Shown here one piece after another: positions 45,148 to 64,000 of a DNA stretch of 64,000 nucleotides. Numbering within the stretch: the first letter of the stretch is position 1; every line of letters begins with the position of its first letter. The notes under the pieces were generated by a model that was not told the DNA's origin, searched no databases, and was given only the letters and a program-made list of their open reading frames with translations. A program made the translations under genes and the position numbers. Origin of the DNA: Mesocentrotus franciscanus (taxonomy: Eukaryota > Echinodermata > Echinoidea > Camarodonta > Strongylocentrotidae); the NCBI GenBank assembly GCA_037976565.1, contig CP137668.1, positions 6,880,496-6,944,495 of the forward strand, written 5' to 3'.

Positions 45148-47180
45148 CTGTCAGAAAAACAACAACAAATGATAAGGAATATAAAATGGCTTAGTTCAAT
45201 GTATGGGGATTTTAAAAGATCTGATCAAAGTAGCTAGCCATTTATGGTAGACAAAACTGGCTTGCATTCAAATTTATCTTTTAAATGAAAACAAATTACA
45301 AGTGTCAGATTCATGAGGTTTTCACTTCATTTTTCCTCATGTGCACAAGTTGTAAAATGTAGCCTAAGTGTTTAACTTTGGCCTTTTGTTTTAATTCTGA
45401 TTTGTTCATAATCATAATACAACTCGCACAAGGGAAATGCTGCTTATTTCTATGGCTGGTTGTATTAAGTTTGAGTTGGCCAGAGCCAGAAGGCAGAACC
45501 AAAGTTTGAGAATCCCTAAATTTAAATATAATTTATATTATAATTATCAGAGTCTGACCAGACTCCAGAGTCAGTGTTTAACTCTCACAGTTGACTGTTA
45601 AATTCGTGTCAAAATAAAATGGATTAAGCATAACTAATTGAAAAATACCCTAGCCTTAATAATATTATCAAGAAAGCTTGCTAATAATGGGATTATACAT
45701 GTATTTAGTGTAAGTCGAGGGCCCCAGATCAGATATGGCTTTTATGCCGGATGGGTACAGAAAAGGCAACGTATGGGACCGGTCACGGTGAGTCGGTGAT
45801 GACTACGAAAGTGCGGCCATGTTGGCCAAACATACACTTTTCGCGCCATATCGGCAAAAATTCGTGATTTTAACGTGGCCGTCACACAACTTCCGGTTTA
45901 AAACCGAAAAATGTGCAACTTTCATGGCCATAAAAGCTAATAAAATACATCGTGCATCGATCGAACTCTGCGATTTCTCACATCTGCCAACATTGATGTT
46001 GTGAAAAATCAAACAATTGGGGAAAACATCGCTTATATCGGTCAGGAAAACGCTAAATGCAAGGTAATGTCAGAATACCTTCTACGAAAGAAGGAAAATA
46101 TGGACACATTTCAATGAATATTTACAATCACTCAGATGCGGTAAAATTAGGAAAATTTCATATCAAAATCCGTGGAAAAGTCTGGAGATACACTTACCCT
46201 GACATGCTAAGCAGCACAGTGAAAGCCAAAGCAGCTGTGATAAAGTTTGTTGACCTGTGCAAAAGTCTCGCGAAATCTCGCAATTCGCGGGACACGAAAT
46301 TTGAGGATTTATCCCATTTCCGGGTGCTGTGTAAATTCGGTCAGTGTGCCTAATTATCGCGGGCGTTGCGGTCTGACTGAGGGGAAGTTTACCAAAGAGA
46401 TGTGATATCTCTTTGGTTTTACCATGGACCTACTAATCACGTAGGTCTATGCATTGTGCATATTGAACGGCAACGGAGATGTGTATCTGATTCATACACT
46501 ACACAGACACACACTGTACCATGGATATAAGCCATGCGAATACAGTCCCTTCCCCGCGCGCTCAGCGAGGTCACCGCGGTGTCGAGGCTTGCGCCGAGAC
46601 GTAACACAGTTTCTACATCGATTATACCAAGGACCATATACGACAGTAGATGGCGCTAGTAAACAACACCAGGGCTGTTTTATATACAGGCAGCTTGGAA
46701 CTAATAATTGATTTATTAATTACTGTTTAATTTACTAAAAAAAAAATATCTGTATTTCAGCAGTGGAGATTGGTTAAAAATATTCCTATGACATCTTTTT
46801 ATAAGATCAAACAGTTTCAGAGGAATTCAATATTTTTACCAACACTTTGTAAGCTGATGACACAAAAGTTTGATTTTAAAAATGTATATGCATGAGTGAT
46901 TTTAAGATGAAGATGCACCAATTACAGTTTCATCATTTGTGCATGGGAGTACATATAATTGGACAAACAATTTGCTCACATGTAGGCTCATATGCACACA
47001 AAAATATCAGCCATGTATATGATGTACTGACAAAATTCCATATCTTTTTATTTAATCGTTTTAGCTCAGGAATTTTGTCAATTTGGAGGAAAATAAAATA
47101 GATTTATTAGAAATCTGAGTCTTTGAACGGGTGAGATTCAGAGAATCGTTTTAGAGAGCGAAAGGGTAATAAGGAATAAG
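45148..47180. other. No firm feature; possible CpG-richer promoter zone
   Basis: 45770-46660 is richer in CG dinucleotides than its flanks and contains hairpins (CCAAAGAGAT/ATCTCTTTGG at 46393-46418). A plus-strand frame at 46057-46353 is open, but I recognise no domain. Confidence 0.3.
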
Positions 47181-47239
47181 GGAGCTAGAGAAGAATAAGA
47201 TAAAAAGGGATGAACAGATGGTATAAAAGCAAACAAGAC

Positions 47240-47465
47240 CAGCTACTAGAGAGAGATAGAAACAAAGTAGAATGAGAGCTAGAGAACAGAGAGAGAGAGA
47301 GAGCTATAAGAAAGCCCCCGGCAAGGAAAGGGGGTCTTTGTAAGATGACATAAGAACAGACAACCTTGTCTGTCTTGTCTTTTCTCTCCTTAGTAGTTGG
47401 AATGGGATATATAGTTGCAAGTAAAAAAAAATCCACTGTATACGCCTCTTGCCTCCCCCTCCTCC

Positions 47466-47505
<40 letters not shown>

Positions 47506-47519
47506 AGCTCTCTCGATCT

Positions 47520-47556
<37 letters not shown>

Positions 47557-47560
47557 ACAA
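47240..47560 (+). repeat. (GA)n and (CT)n tracts
   Basis: AGAGAGAGA near 47290, then long CTCTCTCT and CACACACA runs at 47470-47560. Confidence 0.85.
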
Positions 47561-47679
47561 CACTTAATACCCATCCCATATAAATCAATCCAGGAAAGGG
47601 CTGCAAAATTTCCCTAAAGTTTAAAAACGTGCAAACTTTACTTTTTGGCGGTGCAGTACTGCAGCTGCATGGACAATAT

Positions 47680-47894
47680 GTCAATCAAAACAAGAATTGA
47701 TGAACCCTAACAATAACTGCACCTATACATAATGTGCGCACGCGCTGTAGGCCGGCCACTAACAAAATAGGTAAACAACATTTTGTGCGATCGTGAGAAA
47801 AATATATTTTAAAAATTGAACAGCTGATTTGGACTTTCGGAATTTCGAATATTGCTCGGTTTTGTGGAAAAAGTTCATTCCTTTTAACTGCAAG
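47680..47894 (+). promoter_or_regulatory. Probable PHTF promoter and non-coding first exon
   Basis: A GC-richer patch (GCGCACGCGCTGTAGGCCGG) precedes a perfect donor AACTGCAAG|GTAAGT (exon end 47894). This is the best first-exon candidate upstream of PHTF, 4.7 kb before its start codon. Splicing to the acceptor at 51815 (AAATTGCAG) is inference. Confidence 0.35.
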
Positions 47895-48589
47895 GTAAGT
47901 TACCTCCATTGACTACGGACACGGAGCTCAATATCACACTTTTTATAAATAAACTAAAACCGTAAAGCCGTGAGAGAGCCGAAATGTTGTTACCGAAAAT
48001 GCTAGATTATTTTGACGGGGATAGGGATGACCTGAGAGGCTAAGCCTAGTATAGCCTAGGTATAGGGAGAAAGGCTGTGTATGCTGCATGTTGCATTTCT
48101 ACAGCCGGTACAGCAGCGAAGCTAGCCATGCTGAGCTGTCCAGTACAGTGGCATGGCAGTGTCTCAGTCATTTTCAGTGTGCACTGTGTTCTGAATCCGA
48201 TTCCGGGTGTTAAGATCTCGTTCATGTCTTTTGAGTTATTACTTATTCATTACCCTCCCCCTTTCATACCAGCTTACTTTTTAAGGCATTAAAATAAAAC
48301 ATTTTGTGAAGAACAGCTTGTTATTGACATTGTTAACTGTTGTTAGTTAGTAAGTTAGTGTTACTGTTACTGTTAAAGTTGTTAGGCAGATCTCTGTCTG
48401 CTTGAATATTTACTTAGGTCCAGAGGAGTTTTTTAAAGAATATTTTAGAGACTTTTTATTTGTAGGCTTAGACTTTCGTTATGCTCATAATCATAGCCAA
48501 GCCCATATAATAAGACATGTAGGAGAGGAATTTGGTGAAGCCATAGGCATAGTCTCAGTGGAGTCAGTGGACCATATTAATTAACCCAA

Positions 48590-48800
48590 AAGGGCCAAGG
48601 GCTAGGTGATAATACGAAATATGATGAACCTAGCCACAATTGACATGCACCCATACTCCTGATCCTGCATGAAGAGGCAGCTAGGTAAACAAAACCTAAA
48701 TTTAAAATGCGTTTGAAATCACCCCTTCCTGATCCTGCCCCGGACGATGATTGCACACTGGCTTCGCAGTTTGCTAGTGGACTCTTCTTTCTTCTCATAC
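48590..48800. repeat. Diverged half-copy of the IF1-intron palindrome
   Basis: Shares AGGCAGxTAGGTAAACxAA, AATGCGTxxGAAATCACCCC and TTCTTCTCATA-like blocks with the left arm at 16790-16930. Only one arm is present. Confidence 0.7.
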
Positions 48801-48892
48801 AAAGCACTTTGAAATCCGTCAAGTAATTTTTTTTTTAAATATGGGACTTTGTCTTTAATACGGGAGAAATAGCGATTTGCTTACCTTACACC

Positions 48893-48995
48893 ATGCACCA
48901 GACAGAAATAACTGTCTGGTATGGGAAATTCAGTGGAGCCAGACGTAGTCTCGGCGGTCAACAACCGTCGATATCAGAGACTGAAGCTTTCGGTC
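48893..48995. repeat. Fragment of the foldback MITE at 25.65 kb
   Basis: Shares AGACAGAAATAACTGTCTGG and GAGACTGAAGCTTTCGGTCT with 25915-26020. Confidence 0.75.
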
Positions 48996-49337
48996 TAACC
49001 TTACACATATTCCTAATGTCGAGTGATGATAATCAGTCAAGGTGCGATTTACATTTAAAAAACACAGACCTCTTAATATGAGAGTTTGCGATGTTGGTTC
49101 CGGCTGAAATAATATAAATATATATATGTATATATATAAGCATTTACTGAACACTGTATTTCTAATTCTGCCTTGAGAGATTCCTCTTTTTTTCCTGTGG
49201 ATTGTTTCCTGTATTTTTTAAAATTCTAGATCAAAGAATTTAAATGAATGCTCCTGGATGAACCCATTTAAAAGTCTCCAGTCTGGAAGGGATATTAGCT
49301 AGTTTATCCATCCAAACGTTCATTCCCAGTAAGCATA

Positions 49338-49814
49338 CCGTAAATCTCTGTGTATAAGATGCACCTGTGTATAAGACGCACCCCTATTTTGGGGGTCAAG
49401 AAAAAAAAGATTTTTGTTTTTGTGTTTTTTTGTTTTTTTTGCCCGACTCTGTAGGCAGCGAGCCAGGTCCGTGTTCAAAAACCCACGCGGGGAAGGACCT
49501 TCATTTTACTGCGAGGTGCAGTTGGAGGCACCAATTTTTGCTTGTGAACTTGTCACAAATAATAGTAGCAATGTTGAATAAAGTTATCAGAATAATGAAC
49601 ATTTCACAAATAATAGTAAGTTAGTAACAATGTTGAAATGAAGTATCAGAATAATGAACATTTCAAACATAATAGTAACATGAAGTTATCAGAACATTTG
49701 TTTTTAAAACTAAAGATGACAGTCCAAACAGAAATCCGGACATTCAGGTTGTGTTGTTCTAGTTTCCGAGTGGTATGAGTGGAAAAGGTGCGTCTTATAC
49801 ACAGAGATTTACGG
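49338..49814. mobile_element. MITE with ~27-bp TIRs and TA flanks
   Basis: The left end CCGTAAATCTCTGTGTATAA and its complement at the right end, extending to GCACC (one mismatch), are flanked by TA on both sides. 477 bp; the interior has poly-T and three AATAATAGTA(A)-type repeats; no ORF. TA flanks suggest a Tc1/mariner-type source. Confidence 0.85.
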
Positions 49815-51815
49815 TAGCGTACATGTAGAGCTCTATCTCCTCAATTTTACTCTTCACCTGCCTTTGTTACATGGAGATGATTTCATCAACATGGTTTGAC
49901 TGGGAATTGGATATATTGGATACTTGATTATTTGAACATGCAGAACCATGCAGCGGTACTGCTATATTGTCTTTGAATATGGCATGTTAGAGCCTTTTAA
50001 AGATTTTATATGCAGGTGTTTGCTGTCTTTTTCTTTATGTGAAAATGTTATATGCAAATGAGCTACATGTAAGTAGGCAGCCTAGCTACTCCACTTGCCT
50101 TCTTATTACTTACTTTGTATAATTCTGCAAACCCCAAGGGGTACATCCTTTGTTCCCTAATCTTTATTCACACATCTGCCCATAAAAGATAAAGCAGTCT
50201 AGTATAGGCTTGTGATCAATAATAGTAAGACCTCTAGCTGTGAGCCTTTGTTATTTTTGTGCTTTGAAATTTTACATGTAGTTTGTGGCCTTGTGCTTTA
50301 TAAATTGGAACTTGAAAGTCAATTTTGAGCTACAGATATAAGGAACGGTGAGCTGTGTGGTTTTTTTCTCCAATGGTATATGTATGTATTATATTCAGGT
50401 AATTTTGCTTACAAGTGTATTTTGCATTGTTTGGAATTGTGACCAGACAGATACATGTAGAAAACAATGTGATGGGTGAGACAAAGAGCACCAAAGTGCT
50501 AACATCATATTCCCTCATTGTCCAGGTTGCTGGTTCCAAACAACAGAGCCTGCATGGGCATGAGGTTCACCACCGAATCGTTCAAGCAACGGGCTGGAGC
50601 AGGGCAAATTCAGTGTTTGGTTCTGTTGTGATCACCATTAATTGTTTAGCATAAAAATTGTTTGGAAGCAGCAACCTTGACAACTTTGCTAGTATGACGT
50701 CAAACTTTGGTACTCTATTGAAGGCTACTTGGACTTGGATCTTCACCTGGTACTTCTCTTGTGTGTGTGTGTGTGTAATTGGGTTTTTACAGACGTGTAT
50801 CAGTCAGATATGATTATATACGTCTGGGGACCACCCTAAAACGTCACTAGTGTCTTGTGGTACCCTTTTATATTCCCCTGTTACAATTTATTTCATACAT
50901 TTAGAATGTCATGGATAGAGGTTGTAGAATGTATTTCATAGTCTGATCTACTTGAATTAACACCTATTGTGCACCTACAGGTACATGTATCTGCACTCTG
51001 ACAATTGAAATACCAGTACTTACCCATAAGTTGTAACAGGTCACTAGACACTTACAAATGTGTAACAAAGAAACAAGTCAATGCTTTGAATTTGAATGCA
51101 TTATGAAATGCCTATTAAACTGGAGTTAAAATTAATCTCCACAAAACTTAATCATAGTGTGTTGATTCTATTCCAAATTGCTACTGTCGCCCCCTCTACT
51201 CTTTTCTTCTTCCAAAGTTGAAGTATTTGTTTGCTGTTGTAAAAATGTTTAGTATGATATGTCATGTACACAACTATAGTATAGGCTTGGAACTAATAGG
51301 AGTCTCTGTCAAATGACCCTTATGAGGCCCTCTTGTATTCACAATCATCCCATCAAGATATCTCCTCTTTTCTCATGAGGAGGTCATCATAAGACCTTCT
51401 CTTTGTATTTCCTGAAGATACAGTGTACATGCAGGGAGATGATGTATACAGCAGAGCACTTTTTTAGACGTGGAATTTCCTCTTAGAATAAATTACATGT
51501 ACATTGTATGTTGTTTGATATGTAATGATATCCAACCCCAAGTTAGGAAATATGTTGAATTTTTATTTTCTTTACAGTATGCCACTTTTGACCATGTACA
51601 AAGTATGTTAGCCCATGAGTCTCTTGTAAAATGCATTGTAAACCAGAATAGCTGAGTTTTCTCTTAATAGTCAAAATCCAAGTTGATCAAAAGCAGGAAA
51701 TGACATGACAAGCTTATAAGCAGTGACTATGGATTTCACACTGTTTAAGTGTTATGGAACTGTTTTGCCTGCAGTGAACTACATACTAATTTTGTTTGTT
51801 TACTTTAAATTGCAG
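49815..51815. other. Probable PHTF 5' intron, no element recognised
   Basis: AT-rich sequence; a (TG)n tract near 50760. No exon recognised. Confidence 0.35.
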
Positions 51816-52611
51816 GTTGTCTGATCTCCCTTTTGTTCTCTCTCCAATCCAGGAAATGAATTATTTTGCTGCTGGCTACCAGCATCATATACATGTATGA
51901 AGTGGTACTACAGTCTAGTACAGAGGTGCTGCATAAACTCAGTTTTACTGTGCTTGCTGTGACGGGTAATTACTTCACTTAATTAGAAGGCATACAATGA
52001 TGAACTTCCAACAGGAATGAAAGCTTGCCGGTCGATCATCATTGACCCATATTTATTTAAAGCAGTCTGTCTACGCGTACATGTATCAAGCATGAGGACC
52101 TCGATATATAGATCCAGCACTACAAGGAATAAGTTAACACCTACAAGCTTTACATTAGTGTAATCTGATTTACTTGTAGCTGTGCAGACAAACTACATTT
52201 ATTTAATATGAGAATTTGAGAAGCAGTGCTTTACATGTATCTACATATGCAAGCCTTCTATTGAATACAAATCAGTCTGTCTGCAGGTACTGTACATGTT
52301 ATCATCAAGAGGATCTTTAGCTTGTTAAGATACACGGTGATATATCATCATGGATTGATCTCCAGTGAAGGCTATACATGAAGTATGTACCATTTGAAGT
52401 AGCTGGACTACAGATCAAATACACCATGGAATCCTAGACATGGCCCATTTAGTGTGGATAGAGTATTAACTATTGAATATTTTCAACTTAGTATTCAAGC
52501 CATCGATCAGCAGCTGCTGATGTGAGCGTGTGAAGTATAAACTTTTTCAAGAGACATTACGAGTCAAAGTCAGCTGAGGAGCGAACTATTGTGTAGGGTG
52601 TTGGGGTTACT

Positions 52612-63762
<11,151 letters not shown>

Positions 63763-64000
63763 TAGTCTCTAGTTTAGGAATAAGGGGCCATCTTCAATTC
63801 AGTACATGGATTAAGTTCTCTTTACCTTTAGAATTTACTTGGCTAAGTAATTTGTCTTAACTTGTATTCAGATCATATCTGAGCACATTACTTAAGCAAG
63901 TCGACCGACCATGAGGCAAAATACTTACTAATAAGAATTGTGAAGTCACATGGTCAACCCAAAATTATGCGCAATTAATGCGCTCTCTTATAATTGTGCG

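Noticed and set aside
45772..45786. ATG GGA CCG GTC ACG followed by a GTGAGT donor
   Set aside because: Five codons and a donor are too little evidence for a first exon without transcript data.
46057..46353. 98-codon plus-strand frame in a CpG-richer patch
   Set aside because: No domain recognised, no donor/acceptor support; kept only as a note on composition.

Overview
This is eukaryotic nuclear DNA: spliced genes with GT-AG introns, AT-rich introns, many simple repeats, and many small foldback or transposon-derived elements. The mix suggests a marine deuterostome, most likely an echinoderm and probably a sea urchin. Pointers are the abundant ACATGTA-like words, a tRNA-headed SINE with a (TTA)n tail, the GCCTCCGCC/GTCCGTCC tandem-core elements, and the gene sequences. 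The species call is inference. No bacterial-type system, CRISPR array or operon is present.

Four coding loci can be supported. (1) 3982-10394 (+): the last three exons of an unrecognised gene, with an acidic linker and a large Pro/Ser/Asn-rich repetitive C-terminus. (2) 14910-19180 (+): a complete four-exon gene for the mitochondrial ATP synthase inhibitory factor IF1 (108 aa). (3) 25496-31675 (+): a complete three-exon gene for an NAD(P)H-dependent FMN reductase-family protein (198 aa). (4) 52612-63756 (+): thirteen coding exons of PHTF, a multi-pass ER membrane protein, running off the right edge. Its first non-coding exon probably lies near 47.7-47.9 kb. A weaker fifth candidate is a C-terminal exon on the minus strand at 44993-45147.

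The clearest structural event is a tandem segmental duplication (18979-21954 and 21955-25306) running from just before the last IF1 exon to about 190 bp upstream of the FMN reductase start. IF1 keeps the left copy and the reductase keeps the right. The redundant inner copies, an IF1 last exon carrying a nonsense codon and a spare reductase upstream region, lie back to back at the junction. The reductase gene also has two partial, frame-breaking copies of its second exon. PHTF carries an apparent one-base frameshift in its longest exon.

The remainder is repeat-rich. It holds three Helentron/HINE-like elements whose tandem cores carry perfect nuclear-receptor DR1 motifs, a near-perfect 767-bp palindrome in IF1 intron 1, a HindIII-type satellite split by a 1.36-kb hAT-like insertion, a hAT MITE with clean 8-bp target duplication, and at least eight other foldback or MITE families. 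From 31.7 to 47.7 kb lies a gene-poor repeat zone of satellites, polypyrimidine tracts and minisatellites. I see no functional link between the genes beyond adjacency and the shared duplication.
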